Shown piece by piece: positions 48,072-59,035 of a stretch of 64,000 nt of DNA (the stretch's first letter is position 1; every line of letters starts with the position of its first letter). The stretch covers positions 3,209,001 to 3,273,000 of the forward strand of contig CP053446.1 in the NCBI GenBank assembly GCA_013285405.1. Direction: 5' to 3'. This DNA comes from Ignavibacteriota bacterium. GTDB lineage: Bacteria; Bacteroidota; Ignavibacteria; Ignavibacteriales; Ignavibacteriaceae. The notes beneath the pieces were generated by a model that was not told where the DNA came from, did not search any database, and was given only the letters and a program-made list of their open reading frames with translations. Position numbers and translations under genes: made by a program.

Positions 48072-49052
48072 ATGAAAAATTTGTTTTACATATCGCTCAT
48101 ATTCATAATTATGACGGATGTTATGTTTTCACAACTTTTTCCAGTTCTTGGAGATCAGCGAGCGGGAATTTCAACAGCACAATTTTTAAAAATTGGAGTT
48201 GGAGGTAGGGCAGCAGCTCTCGGTGAATCATTTATTGCAATTTCAGATGATGCCTCGGCTCTTTACTGGAATCCTGCAGGTTTAGCACAGTTTAATAAAA
48301 ATCAATTAATTATTTCGCATAATATCTGGGTTGCTGATATCAATCATGATTTTATTGGCGCTGTATATCATTTGGATAGTGAAAATTCGTTTGGCGCTTC
48401 TCTAACTGCGGTTACAATGGATGATATGCCAGTGACAACTGAGTTTGCACCTTTTGGAACCGGTGAATATTTTAGTTTTACTGATATCGCAATATCGCTG
48501 TCTTATGCCAGGAGAATGACTGATCAATTTAGTTTTGGCGGAACTGTTAAGTATGTTGAAGAAACTCTTGATAAATTAAAAATGCGCGGAGTGATGATAG
48601 ATTTGGGTACGTTTTATAGAACAGGTCTTGGTTCAACACGATTTGCGGTAACGGTATCTAATTTTGGTGCTGAACTGGCGCCTGATGGTGATGTTGTTTT
48701 AATCGGGAACAGAACAAATTCTGAATGGCAGTCTTTTGCACCACCGACAATATTCAGAGTTGGTTTTGCGTTTGAGCCTTATGAAACTGAAGAACACAGA
48801 ATAACAACATCAATTCAACTTAATCATCCGAATGACAACAGCGAAAACATTGTTTTGGGAGCAGAGTATGCATGGCAGAAAATGTTCTTCCTTCGGGGTG
48901 GTTATAAATTTAATGTTGATGAGCAAAATTATTCTTTCGGGCTCGGATTAAATGTACCTCTTAGTATTGCTGAGTTCACACTTGATTATGCTTTTACGAA
49001 TTTCCAGAGATTAGGTTCAGCTCATAGATTTTCAATTATGCTTGGACTATAA
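48072..49052 (+). CDS. PorV/PorQ-family outer-membrane protein
   Basis: 326 residues; signal peptide ending near ...DVMFSQ. Family opening GVGGRAAALGESFIAISDDASALYWNPAGLAQ is characteristic of the PorV/PorQ (UPF0164-like) barrel group; alternating beta strands continue to the C-terminus RFSIMLGL. PorV shuttles T9SS cargo to the attachment complex; PorQ-like relatives may be porins. Starts one base after the receptor stop and shares a base with the next start. Whether it serves T9SS or uptake is not settled. Confidence 0.83.
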   Translation: MKNLFYISLIFIIMTDVMFSQLFPVLGDQRAGISTAQFLKIGVGGRAAALGESFIAISDDASALYWNPAGLAQFNKNQLIISHNIWVADINHDFIGAVYHLDSENSFGASLTAVTMDDMPVTTEFAPFGTGEYFSFTDIAISLSYARRMTDQFSFGGTVKYVEETLDKLKMRGVMIDLGTFYRTGLGSTRFAVTVSNFGAELAPDGDVVLIGNRTNSEWQSFAPPTIFRVGFAFEPYETEEHRITTSIQLNHPNDNSENIVLGAEYAWQKMFFLRGGYKFNVDEQNYSFGLGLNVPLSIAEFTLDYAFTNFQRLGSAHRFSIMLGL

Positions 49053-50146
49053 TGAATTTTCAAAAAAAATATAAACTCATTCTATTATATGCACTTATAA
49101 GTTTCTTCACAAGTTGTGCGGAGAAGTTTGATCTCACAGACATTGATACCGGAAATGGAAATATTAATATAGGAGGAGATACGGTTTATGTTCAAATAAA
49201 ACCTGTTTGGGATGGATTCAACAGACCACAGGATGTGATGGTTGGACGAGAACCGTTTATCTATGTTGCAGATACCGATAATGATCGCATCGTTATGATG
49301 AATCTTAATGGTGATATTTTAGGAGCAAGATCAATAAAACATCCGGTTGCTCTTGCTCAGGATTACAGACTCAATCTGATTGTATGTGCACAGTTTGATA
49401 CTTTGGTGGGCGGTCAAAGTCAAACTTTTAGTGCTGTCTATAAATTTGATTTGGTTGCTTCATCGCACCAATTAAATACTGCACCGGTTAAAAAGTTACT
49501 TCCTCGAACTGCTGATCTGAATAGACCTTTGGTCGAATACACTGGAACCTGTGCTTTCTATAACAATGTTTTTTATATTGCTAGGAAAGGTCCAAACAAT
49601 ACAAGTTTTGTTGATCCAGATAATTCAATTTTAATCTTCAGTCCGAAAAAATTACTGGGTATCCCAAGCAATGAGGACACTCTTATTGGAAGAGTTCCAA
49701 ACATTGATCCATTAGGTCAGGGTGTGGTTTCAGCATACAATATAAGCTCGCTTACATCATTCAATGATCAGACTATTGATATGATCGTAACATTGACAGG
49801 CGAGAATAGTTTTAAATCTCAGTGGTTTGAATATGTAATTACACCTGTTGATCAAAGATATCTGAGTAATTTTTCTCCTAACTCGGTTTCATTCATGATA
49901 CCAAATAAATTCCAAAGACCCGAAGGAAGTGCGGTTGATAGAAGTTTAAACATTTTTATTGCAGATGCGGGTAGAGACAGCATTTACAAGTTTAATTCCT
50001 TTGGGGATGAACTTCAATCATTTGGAACTTTCGGTTCTGATTCCTTTAATGAACCTCATGGAGTTGCGTTCTTCGATAAAACACTTTATGTTGCCGACAC
50101 AGGTAATAACAGAATACTAAGATTCATTTTATCAACAGAACAATAA
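49052..50146 (+). CDS. NHL-repeat lipoprotein
   Basis: 364 residues; lipobox FTSC with lipidated Cys22. Beta-propeller of NHL type: FNRPQDVMVGREPFIYVADTDNDRIVMMN near the start, and FQRPEGSAVDRSLNIFIADAGRDSIYKF, FNEPHGVAFFDKTLYVADTGNNRILRF near the end. Such propellers bind protein or carbohydrate partners. ATG overlaps the previous stop (TAATG), so it belongs to the same operon as the receptor and PorV-like protein. Confidence 0.82.
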   Translation: MNFQKKYKLILLYALISFFTSCAEKFDLTDIDTGNGNINIGGDTVYVQIKPVWDGFNRPQDVMVGREPFIYVADTDNDRIVMMNLNGDILGARSIKHPVALAQDYRLNLIVCAQFDTLVGGQSQTFSAVYKFDLVASSHQLNTAPVKKLLPRTADLNRPLVEYTGTCAFYNNVFYIARKGPNNTSFVDPDNSILIFSPKKLLGIPSNEDTLIGRVPNIDPLGQGVVSAYNISSLTSFNDQTIDMIVTLTGENSFKSQWFEYVITPVDQRYLSNFSPNSVSFMIPNKFQRPEGSAVDRSLNIFIADAGRDSIYKFNSFGDELQSFGTFGSDSFNEPHGVAFFDKTLYVADTGNNRILRFILSTEQ

Positions 50147-50156
50147 TGAGCGTTTA

Positions 50157-51398
50157 ATGAAAAATGTAATAAAACTTTTATTGCTTTTACTCGCATTTCT
50201 GACAGTTATATCTTTTCCTCAGGAAAGAGTAAAAGTATTGACTTATAATATTCTCAACTATCCAAATTTTTCAAGCGAAAAAGATTCATTGTTTGAACTC
50301 ATTTTTGACGAAGCCGCACCGGATATAGTTGCTGTTCAGGAAATATTATCTCAATTTGGTGTGAACTCGTTTCTTAATAATGTTTTGGGAAGTAAATTTA
50401 AAGCCGCGACCTTCTTTGATGGACCTGATACTGATAATGCGCTTTATTACAAAGATTCAATTTTAACGTTGTTGACCGCTGATATTATTACAAATACACC
50501 AAGATATATTACAAGGTATGTAATTCAACATAAGTTTACTCAGGATATTTTTATTGTTTACATCGCTCATTTTAAAGCAGGGAATACTCCTGCAGATGAA
50601 ACTACCAGAGAACAGGAAGCTGCACGGTTAAGAATATATACTGATCAACTTTCACCCGGCACAAATTTTATAGTAGTAGGTGATTTTAACCTTTATCGAT
50701 GGTCGGAACCAGCGTATTTGAGATTATTGGATCAGGCAAATCCAGGTTATTTTCTCGATCCTGTGAACAGACCAGGAAATTGGCATGACGCATCTCAATT
50801 TTCAGATTTACATACTCAATCCACCAGAACATTACAGTTGCCTGATGGAGGGTCAACAGGTGGATTGGATGATAGATTTGACTTTATACTTGTTTCTCAG
50901 TCATTAAAGAGTCCTGGTGGTGTTGATTATGCAGAAGGAACTTATTGGGCTTATGGTAATGATGGGCAGCATTTTAATCAACAAATTGTTAATCCTCCGT
51001 ATCCAATTTCAGAAGAAATTGCATTCGCATTGCATAAAGTTTCTGACCATTTGCCAGTAGTAGCCGAATTTAATTTTGGTGTCGTCAACGACGTAGAGAA
51101 TGAACAAGATCCATCAACATTATCTTTTAATCTATATCAGAATTATCCTAATCCATTCAACCCATCAACTAAAATATCTTTCACAATTCCTGCAAATAGA
51201 TCAGGTGAAAATCAATTTGTCAATCTTGCAGTCTTTGATATTTTGGGAAGAGAAGTAGCCCGGCTAATCAATGAGGAAAAATCTCCCGGAAATTATACTG
51301 TAGAATTTAATTCGGGTGAACTACCAAGTGGTGTATATATCTATCGGCTATCAACTTCTGAAAATAACATATCAAAAAAGTTAACAATAATTAAGTAA
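50157..51398 (+). CDS. Secreted endonuclease/exonuclease/phosphatase (EEP) family enzyme, T9SS-sorted
   Basis: 413 residues. Signal peptide ends ...TVISFPQ. EEP catalytic motifs in order: LTYNIL, VAVQE, IAHFKAG, VVGDFNLY, DDRFDFILVS and KVSDHLPV, giving the Asn, Glu, His, Asp-x-Asn, Asp and Asp-His residues of the DNase I-like site. Then a T9SS type A sorting domain (NYPNPFNPSTKI ... KKLTIIK). Expected to cleave nucleic acid or phosphoesters outside the cell. Ten bases after the NHL gene. Confidence 0.88.
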   Translation: MKNVIKLLLLLLAFLTVISFPQERVKVLTYNILNYPNFSSEKDSLFELIFDEAAPDIVAVQEILSQFGVNSFLNNVLGSKFKAATFFDGPDTDNALYYKDSILTLLTADIITNTPRYITRYVIQHKFTQDIFIVYIAHFKAGNTPADETTREQEAARLRIYTDQLSPGTNFIVVGDFNLYRWSEPAYLRLLDQANPGYFLDPVNRPGNWHDASQFSDLHTQSTRTLQLPDGGSTGGLDDRFDFILVSQSLKSPGGVDYAEGTYWAYGNDGQHFNQQIVNPPYPISEEIAFALHKVSDHLPVVAEFNFGVVNDVENEQDPSTLSFNLYQNYPNPFNPSTKISFTIPANRSGENQFVNLAVFDILGREVARLINEEKSPGNYTVEFNSGELPSGVYIYRLSTSENNISKKLTIIK

Positions 51399-51419
51399 CT
51401 AATATTCTAAATACCTTCT

Positions 51420-54400
51420 ATGAAAAAATTAATATTTCTTTTGCTGCTTTTGATTGTACCATATTTATTCAGCCAGCCAATTGTAATCAATGAATTATAC
51501 AACTCGGTTGCAAATGATGAATGGATTGAACTGCTTGTTTTGGAAGACAGTCTGGATCTGAGAAACTGGGATATCAGAGATTTCAGCAGTGGTGGTTCTG
51601 CACAAGCGCCGTTAGTTTTTTCGAATAACAATCTTTGGAGCAATCTTCAAAAAGGTACGATCATTATTATAGCAAGACCGGAAAATGCTTTCAGTGAAGA
51701 TTTTGACCCAAGCGATTATTTGCTGGTAATTAAATCAAACAACGCAATTTATTTTTCCGGTAATGTATTTTTAATTGCCGGAAGTTCGGAGGCTGTGCAA
51801 ATCAGAAACACTTCGCAGACTCATGTCTTTGGTGTTTCCTGGGGTGCAGCAAATCAAAATAGCTTACCACAACCGAAAGTACATTTATCCGGAACATCTC
51901 CAAGCAATACTTCAGTCTATTTCAAGGAAGATAGCCTGCCAGAAATATTAGTGGCTTCTAACTGGGCAATGAACGGAACTGCAACAATGGGTGCTGGTAA
52001 TACATCAACCAATATTGCATGGATACTCTCATTAAGAACAAAACCTGAAGGCTCAGGAATAGTATATCTTGAGCCATTAGTTGCTTCTGGAAGTTCTGTA
52101 GTTAACTTAAAGTTTATGTATAAAAGAGATATTCTGTACAATATTGATGCTCTGAAAATTATTTTTCCTGTTGGATTTTCGTGGTCACAAAATCCTGCTC
52201 AGATTTCGATTGAAAATTTCACAGCTTCTATAACGGTCGAATCAGATACAATCAGTTTTTCAAATGTAATTTTTCAAAATGATTCTGTTGTAATCACTAT
52301 TCAGGATGTAACTACACCCACATTCACTGGTAAGTATAAATTTAAATTTCAATCGGGAATGGGTTCTGTTGTTGATGACGTAAATCCTTCACCGATACTC
52401 ACAGTGTACGGTGATCCTATTCCAATTGCACAAGCAAAAGAAAATGATACATCAGGTGTTGCTGTTTATTACGGAAACCTTGTTTCGATAAGAGGAATTG
52501 TAGTTGTTGCAAATCAGTTTGGCAGCCCAAGTTATATTCAGGATAATAGTGCAGGCATTTCAATTTTCGGTTCAAGTTTTTCTGATTCTGTGCAAATAGG
52601 AGATGAAGTTCTGGTCTCCGGGACAATAACTCAGTTCAACGGTTTGAATCAATTAGAATTTCCTTTGTTGCATCAGATTATCAGTACAGGAAATACAGTT
52701 GAACCAATTTTAGCAACTCCGTTTGATCTTGCGCATGATGGACAAGGTGGTTTGGAAAATTTTGAAGGACGATTTGTAAGACTAAATAATGTACTCGTAA
52801 CGGAATTAAACGGAACACCTGTTTCTAACTGGGCTTATAAAAATTACATGCTGACTAGTTCCAATTCTGCTGATACTGTGCAAATCAGGATTGATAATGG
52901 TACCAATATAATTGGTAGTGTTGCTCCTGCCGGAAGGTTTGATATAGTTGGAGTTCTTAGTCAATATAAAACCTCTCTGCCATTTATTGGTGGTTATCAG
53001 GTGATGCCAAGAATGTTAACTGACATTATTTCCAGTGGTCCTTTGTTTGAAGAATTTCCCGAAGAATCCGATTTGACGCCCGGTTCAATTACGCTGGATT
53101 GGAAAACAATAAATCCTGGAACTTCACGTGTTCGATATGGACTTACTCCAAACTATGAACTCGGTATTATCCAAATTGATGACAGCTTAAGAACTAATCA
53201 CAGCATTACTGTTAGCGGATTACTGACTGCAACTATTTACAATTTACAAGCTTTCTCTGTTGCAAATTCAGATACAAGTTTTTCCGGCAACATTATTTCA
53301 AGTACAAGTTCGGATTTCCCGACAACCGGTGAAATAAATGTTTACTTCAATAAGAATGTTTATTTTGGGGTATCATCTGGTGTAAACGCAAATCAAAATG
53401 TTGATTTTCTAAGCAAGGCTGTCGAAAGAATAAATAATGCAAAACGATCTGTTGATGCTGCACTTTATAGTTTGAGTGGTTCAGTAGGAGATAATCTGGC
53501 GACTGCAATCATCAACGCAAAAAATCGCGGTGTTAAAGTTAGAATAATCGGAGAATATGATACCCGGAATTCAACATCTTACCAATCATTAATTAATAAC
53601 GGAATTCCGTACATAAATGATCGCTTTGGTAATAATGATGGCAATGGTTTACAACATAATAAATTTTTTATAATTGATTATCGCGGTGGTTCGCCTGACA
53701 GCGTTTGGGTAATGACCGGATCGTGGAATCCGACAGATCCGGGGACTAATAATGATCGGCAAAATCTGATTGAAATTCAGGATGTTGCACTCGCTGGCGC
53801 CTACACAGTTGAATTCAACGAGATGTGGGGAAGTAATAATGAAGTTCCAAATGCTCAGTTCTCCAGATTTAGTTCAAGAAAGTATAATAATACACCGCAT
53901 ATTTTTAAGATTAATGGAAACAGAATTCAAAGTTATTTTAGCCCAAGTGACTTTACAAATTCCAAAATCGGAAAGACTTTAGGTAAAGCTCAAAAATCTA
54001 TCAATGGAGCTGTTATGACAATTACAAGACGCGATTTAGCCGATACAGTAATCGTAATTAAAAATGACGGGAAGAAAACAAGATTAATTCTCAGCAACAA
54101 TACCGATACAGGTTCGCAGTTCAGTTACCTTCAATCAAACGGAGTGGATATCCGGTTGAAAGGTTTTTCCGATGGGCTATTGCATCATAAATATGCTATT
54201 GTTGATGCTGAACCTTATGGATACCCCGCAACAGTAATTACAGGTTCACATAATTGGTCATCTTCTGCGGAAAACAGCAATGATGAAAATACAATCATTG
54301 TTCAGAATGACAGAGTTGCGAATTTCTATTTACAGGAATTTGCTGCTAGATATTACGAAGCCGGTGGTCTTGATTCAATTTTGATTTCTAGTATTGAAGA

Positions 54401-54680
54401 TGAGTTTTCGGTTCCGAGTAGTTTTTTATTATACCAAAACTATCCAAACCCATTTAATCCAATTACGACAATCCGTTTTCAGATTCCATCGCGACAGAAG
54501 GTTGAACTCAAGGTTTATGATATTTTAGGAAGTGAAGTCGTTACATTGCTCAATGAAGAAAAGCTTGCGGGAATTTATGAAATAAAATTTAACGCTTCAG
54601 GTCTGTCGAGTGGCGTCTATTTTTACCAGATTAAGACGCAGGATTTTATACAATCTAAAAAGCTGATTTTACTCAAATAA
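51420..54680 (+). CDS. Secreted lamin-tail / OB / phospholipase-D-like protein, T9SS-sorted
   Basis: 1086 residues. Signal peptide (...YLFSQP). Lamin-tail domain about 20-175 (PIVINELYNSVANDEWIELLV); beta region; OB-fold-like region about 340-540 (NLVSIRGIVVVANQF, DEVLVSGTITQFNG); Fn3-like domain about 545-635; two phospholipase-D half-sites with complete HxKxxxxD motifs: H746-K748-D753 (HNKFFIID, then TGSWNPTD) and H922-K924-D929 (HHKYAIVD, then TGSHNWSS); T9SS sorting domain ending KKLILLK. Lamin-tail plus OB plus PLD is typical of secreted nucleases, so extracellular DNA or RNA cleavage is favoured over phospholipid. Last gene of the secreted block. Confidence 0.88.
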   Translation: MKKLIFLLLLLIVPYLFSQPIVINELYNSVANDEWIELLVLEDSLDLRNWDIRDFSSGGSAQAPLVFSNNNLWSNLQKGTIIIIARPENAFSEDFDPSDYLLVIKSNNAIYFSGNVFLIAGSSEAVQIRNTSQTHVFGVSWGAANQNSLPQPKVHLSGTSPSNTSVYFKEDSLPEILVASNWAMNGTATMGAGNTSTNIAWILSLRTKPEGSGIVYLEPLVASGSSVVNLKFMYKRDILYNIDALKIIFPVGFSWSQNPAQISIENFTASITVESDTISFSNVIFQNDSVVITIQDVTTPTFTGKYKFKFQSGMGSVVDDVNPSPILTVYGDPIPIAQAKENDTSGVAVYYGNLVSIRGIVVVANQFGSPSYIQDNSAGISIFGSSFSDSVQIGDEVLVSGTITQFNGLNQLEFPLLHQIISTGNTVEPILATPFDLAHDGQGGLENFEGRFVRLNNVLVTELNGTPVSNWAYKNYMLTSSNSADTVQIRIDNGTNIIGSVAPAGRFDIVGVLSQYKTSLPFIGGYQVMPRMLTDIISSGPLFEEFPEESDLTPGSITLDWKTINPGTSRVRYGLTPNYELGIIQIDDSLRTNHSITVSGLLTATIYNLQAFSVANSDTSFSGNIISSTSSDFPTTGEINVYFNKNVYFGVSSGVNANQNVDFLSKAVERINNAKRSVDAALYSLSGSVGDNLATAIINAKNRGVKVRIIGEYDTRNSTSYQSLINNGIPYINDRFGNNDGNGLQHNKFFIIDYRGGSPDSVWVMTGSWNPTDPGTNNDRQNLIEIQDVALAGAYTVEFNEMWGSNNEVPNAQFSRFSSRKYNNTPHIFKINGNRIQSYFSPSDFTNSKIGKTLGKAQKSINGAVMTITRRDLADTVIVIKNDGKKTRLILSNNTDTGSQFSYLQSNGVDIRLKGFSDGLLHHKYAIVDAEPYGYPATVITGSHNWSSSAENSNDENTIIVQNDRVANFYLQEFAARYYEAGGLDSILISSIEDEFSVPSSFLLYQNYPNPFNPITTIRFQIPSRQKVELKVYDILGSEVVTLLNEEKLAGIYEIKFNASGLSSGVYFYQIKTQDFIQSKKLILLK

Positions 54681-54771
54681 TCCTCAATTAATGAAGAGTG
54701 ATTAAGATATCAGGTACGGTAATTATTGGGATATATTTATTCAATCTTTATTAAGAAATAAAACAGATTAA

Positions 54772-54906
54772 TAGAGACTTCTGAATTATTATGAATGTGT
54801 CACTCTGAAGAGTCTCATTTTAATTTAAAAACCAGATATTTCACTCCTGCCTTGCCGGCAGGCAGGTCGTTCAATATGACAAATTAGAATTTTTCAGAAG
54901 TCTCTA
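54772..54906. repeat. MITE-like element with 14-bp terminal inverted repeats
   Basis: Perfect arms TAGAGACTTCTGAA (54772-54785) and TTCAGAAGTCTCTA (54893-54906) enclose 107 bases holding a GC-rich palindrome CCTGCC-TTGCCGGCA-GGCAGG, with GTCACTCTGAAGAGTCTC and GTTCAATATGAC segments. No coding capacity. It fills most of the 328-base gap between the PLD gene and atpD; the rest holds the atpD promoter, not located. Confidence 0.78.
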
Positions 54907-54990
54907 ATAATAATTCACATATCATTTTTATGCCTGTATTATTTGTTTAAGTTCCGTATCAACTTTAATTTTACAATTCAATTTTCTTAA

Positions 54991-56417
<1,427 letters not shown>

Positions 56418-56418
<1 letters not shown>

Positions 56419-56831
56419 TGGCTATACTGAATCTTGAAATAATTACTCCTGAAAAACCTGTATTTAATGATTATATTGAATCTGTTACAATTCCTGGAAC
56501 ACTTGGAAGTTTTCAAATTCTGAAAGACCACGCACCATTGCTTAGTTCATTTGAAGTTGGTGTGATAAAAGTTAAAAAGAATTCTGCTGATTCTTTTTAT
56601 ACAACTTCCGGTGGAACAGTAGAAGTAAATCAAAATCAGATTTTAGTTCTGGCTGATTCGATTGAAAAAATCAGTGATATTGATGTTGACCGGGCTGAAC
56701 AAGCAAGGAAAAGGGCAGAGGAAAGACTGCGAAAAAAAATGGATGCTGATATTGATGAAGCTCGCGCAAAATCTGCGTTGAATAGAGCTTTGAACCGATT
56801 AAATGCAGTTAAGATGTATTCCGGAAATTGA
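56418..56831 (+). CDS. atpC: ATP synthase F1 subunit epsilon
   Basis: 137 residues: N-terminal beta-sandwich (LNLEIITPEKPVFNDYIESVTIPGTLGSFQIL) and a C-terminal helical hairpin (RAEQARKRAEERLRKKMDADIDEARAKSALNRALNRL), the inhibitory arm. Central stalk and regulatory subunit. Overlaps the atpD stop by one base and converges on the LON-domain gene. Confidence 0.96.
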
Positions 56832-56868
56832 GTATCAGGATCTTTGGTCTGATTCGTTCAGCAAAAAA

Positions 56869-57492
56869 TTAATTCAGAAATCCATCCCCCAGAATAATTT
56901 CTCTAATTACTCTATTTGCTTCTAATTTTTCTTCCAGCTTTTCAAAGTGTTCAAGAAGATAACTGAGTCTCTTATTTTCGTTTTGAAGAGTGAGAAGTTC
57001 TTGCTGCTGCAGAATTGACAAACCCGATTTCTCAGCAATTTTAAATGATTTCAAATGTGCCTTTTCTAAAGCTTCCCAAAAACCTTTTCCAGCATCAAAG
57101 TTTGCAAGACGTAACATCTCCTGCACTCTTTGCTTCAATGCAAAGAATAAATTGTAGTTCAATTCAGTATCGGATTCCGTTTCAGTTATCTTATTCACAT
57201 CACTCAAATAATATCCATCAGGATGCATGAGAAGATTTAATCTCTTAAAACGCCATCTTCCAACCACAACTATATCCAACTCACCCGATTCATAGATTTT
57301 TATCACATCCGCAATCTCAACGTAAACACCAATCTCAGAAATATTTTCTCCAATACGTGGTACGATTCCAAATCCCGTTTTATGCAATAGACACTTGTTG
57401 ATCAGCGTTTTGTATCTTTCCTCAAATATATGGAGGGGATATCTTGAATTCGGAAAGACTACTGATGCAAGAGGGAATATTGGTATCTGCAT
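56869..57492 (-). CDS. LON substrate-binding-domain protein
   Basis: About 207 residues from the ATG at 57492, which has GGGAG 9 bases upstream and starts directly at the domain (MQIPIFPLASVVFPNSRYPLHIFEERY); an upstream ATG at 57543 would add 17 residues. LON N-terminal domain to about 120, then a helical C-terminal region rich in Leu and Glu. No ATPase or protease domain, so not Lon protease itself; stand-alone proteins of this kind have no firm function. Fifteen bases or so after the superoxide dismutase gene, likely co-transcribed. Confidence 0.82.
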   Translation of the reverse strand: MQIPIFPLASVVFPNSRYPLHIFEERYKTLINKCLLHKTGFGIVPRIGENISEIGVYVEIADVIKIYESGELDIVVVGRWRFKRLNLLMHPDGYYLSDVNKITETESDTELNYNLFFALKQRVQEMLRLANFDAGKGFWEALEKAHLKSFKIAEKSGLSILQQQELLTLQNENKRLSYLLEHFEKLEEKLEANRVIREIILGDGFLN

Positions 57493-57557
57493 ATTAACTT
57501 CTCCCTGTTTTAAACCGGAAGCAATCAATGTGACTGCTTCCATTGAAATAATTTAAA

Positions 57558-58283
57558 TTACTTAGCCTCGCTGAATCGTTTAGATGCTTCAGCCCAGTTT
57601 ACAACATTCCACCAGTTCTCGATATATTCTGCTCTTTTATTCTGATATTTCAGGTAGTATGCGTGTTCCCAAACATCCAGACCAAGTATTGGTGTTCCTT
57701 TAAAATCAGCAATATCCATCAAGGGATTATCCTGATTTGGTGTAGAACCAATAGCGAGTTTTCCATTCTGTTTAACTAGCCACGCCCAGCCCGATCCGAA
57801 TCTGGTTGCGCCGGCGTTACTAAACTGAGTTTTAAATTCACCAAATGATCCAAACGACGATTTGATTGCATCGGAAAGAAGTCCGGTTGGCTCACCACCG
57901 CCATTTTGTTTCATCAAAGTCCAGAATAGAGAATGGTTCCAATGTCCACCGCCATTGTTTCTAACAGCAGCGGGATATTTGGAAATATTTGTTATAAGAT
58001 CATCAAGAGATTTAGATGCCATCTCAGTTCCTTCAACAGCTTTATTGAGATTATTTACATAAGCAGCATGATGTTTGTCGTGATGAATTTCCATTGTCAT
58101 TTTATCAATGTATGGTTCTAATGCATCGTAGCTGTAAGGCAAGGGAGGCAATTCAAATTTTGCCATAATATTTTTACTCCTTTCGAAATTGTTAGAAATA
58201 TATTTTAAATTTTTTGAAAATGGTTCCATTGCAGAAACTGTGCTTATTGCTGCAACAGAGTAGAGAAATTTTCTTCGGTTCAT
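57558..58283 (-). CDS. sodA: Superoxide dismutase, Mn/Fe family, with possible alternative exported form
   Basis: 241 residues from ATG 58283; the enzyme domain begins at Met40 (58166). Metal ligands: His67 (MEIHHDKHH), the His in HWNHSLFW, and Asp/His in [19 protein letters not shown] and PNQDNPL point to the Mn type. The long form has an N-terminal [18 protein letters not shown], Tat-like or Sec-like; the short form has AAGGAG 10 bases before Met40. Both starts have ribosome sites, so a cytoplasmic and an exported version may be made. Followed by the LON gene; preceded by the Fe-S carrier gene. Confidence 0.93.
   Translation of the reverse strand: MNRRKFLYSVAAISTVSAMEPFSKNLKYISNNFERSKNIMAKFELPPLPYSYDALEPYIDKMTMEIHHDKHHAAYVNNLNKAVEGTEMASKSLDDLITNISKYPAAVRNNGGGHWNHSLFWTLMKQNGGGEPTGLLSDAIKSSFGSFGEFKTQFSNAGATRFGSGWAWLVKQNGKLAIGSTPNQDNPLMDIADFKGTPILGLDVWEHAYYLKYQNKRAEYIENWWNVVNWAEASKRFSEAK
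58177..58183 (-). promoter_or_regulatory. Internal ribosome binding site of sodA
   Basis: AAAGGAG on the minus strand, 10 bases before the internal ATG at 58166 that begins the conserved enzyme domain ([11 protein letters not shown]). It supports a second, leaderless product. Confidence 0.75.
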
Positions 58284-58307
58284 AGCATCCTTTCATTATA
58301 TGATTGA

Positions 58308-58658
58308 TTAAACTCCAAACGATTCACCGCAGCCGCAAGTTTTTGCTGCGTTCGGGTTGTTGAAAACAAATCCTCTTCCGTTCAATCCATCGCTAAAATC
58401 AAGTTGTGTCCCCATCAGATAAAAAAGACTTTTGCCATCAATAAATAATTTAATTCTTTCAGATTCGATTATTGTGTCACCTGGTTTTTCAACTCCATCA
58501 AAATTTAAAGTGTACGTTAATCCGGAACATCCACCGCCTTTTACACCTACTCTCAATCCGTAATTCTCAGGAATGTTGTTCGACTGCATAATACGCAGGA
58601 TTTCGTTTCTTGCTTTTTCTGTTACTTTTATTTCGGAATTAATATTTAAATCTGTCAT
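58308..58658 (-). CDS. A-type iron-sulfur carrier (HesB/IscA/ErpA)
   Basis: 116 residues. Three conserved Cys: GGCSGLTY and the C-terminal CGCGESF pair. Delivers assembled Fe-S clusters to apoproteins. N-terminal TEKARNEILRIMQSNN is the family helix. Lies between the SOD gene and a small unknown gene, all on the minus strand downstream of the Rrf2 regulator. Confidence 0.93.
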   Translation of the reverse strand: MTDLNINSEIKVTEKARNEILRIMQSNNIPENYGLRVGVKGGGCSGLTYTLNFDGVEKPGDTIIESERIKLFIDGKSLFYLMGTQLDFSDGLNGRGFVFNNPNAAKTCGCGESFGV

Positions 58659-58684
58659 AATTTGACTCTTAATTTTAGAAATTG

Positions 58685-58990
58685 TTAAAAAGGATCACCG
58701 GGCGCAGCAGTTACGAATTCCTGTTTGTTAATCTTCCATGACTGATGATTTATTTTTACAAAAAGATTTTTATCCTCGTAATGTTTTGCCATATCTTCAG
58801 CGAGCTTTTCTGCCATCTGGTAGCTTGCTTTTATTTCTTTCTTTTCCAAGAAACTTCTTATTCCATATTGAAAATCGCGAAAGAATAAATTAGAATTGTG
58901 AAAGATTGGAAACTTAGCTTTCAGGTAATTCAATAATTCTTCATCATTTCTTTTTAACAATTCGAGATTATTTTGATACTTATCTGACAT
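58685..58990 (-). CDS. Small unknown protein in the Fe-S operon
   Basis: 101 residues, no family recognised. Mostly helical and charged in the first 70 residues (LLKRNDEELLNYLKAKFPIFHNS, SYQMAEKLAEDMAKHYED), then a beta-like tail INHQSWKINKQEFVTAAPGDPF. Its place between the Rrf2 regulator and the A-type carrier, with 25-45-base gaps, suggests a role in Fe-S or stress handling. No signal peptide, no Cys. Confidence 0.65.
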   Translation of the reverse strand: MSDKYQNNLELLKRNDEELLNYLKAKFPIFHNSNLFFRDFQYGIRSFLEKKEIKASYQMAEKLAEDMAKHYEDKNLFVKINHQSWKINKQEFVTAAPGDPF

Positions 58991-59035
58991 TCATCCCTTT
59001 CAAATATTATTTATAATTTATGAAATTTAGTTCTC

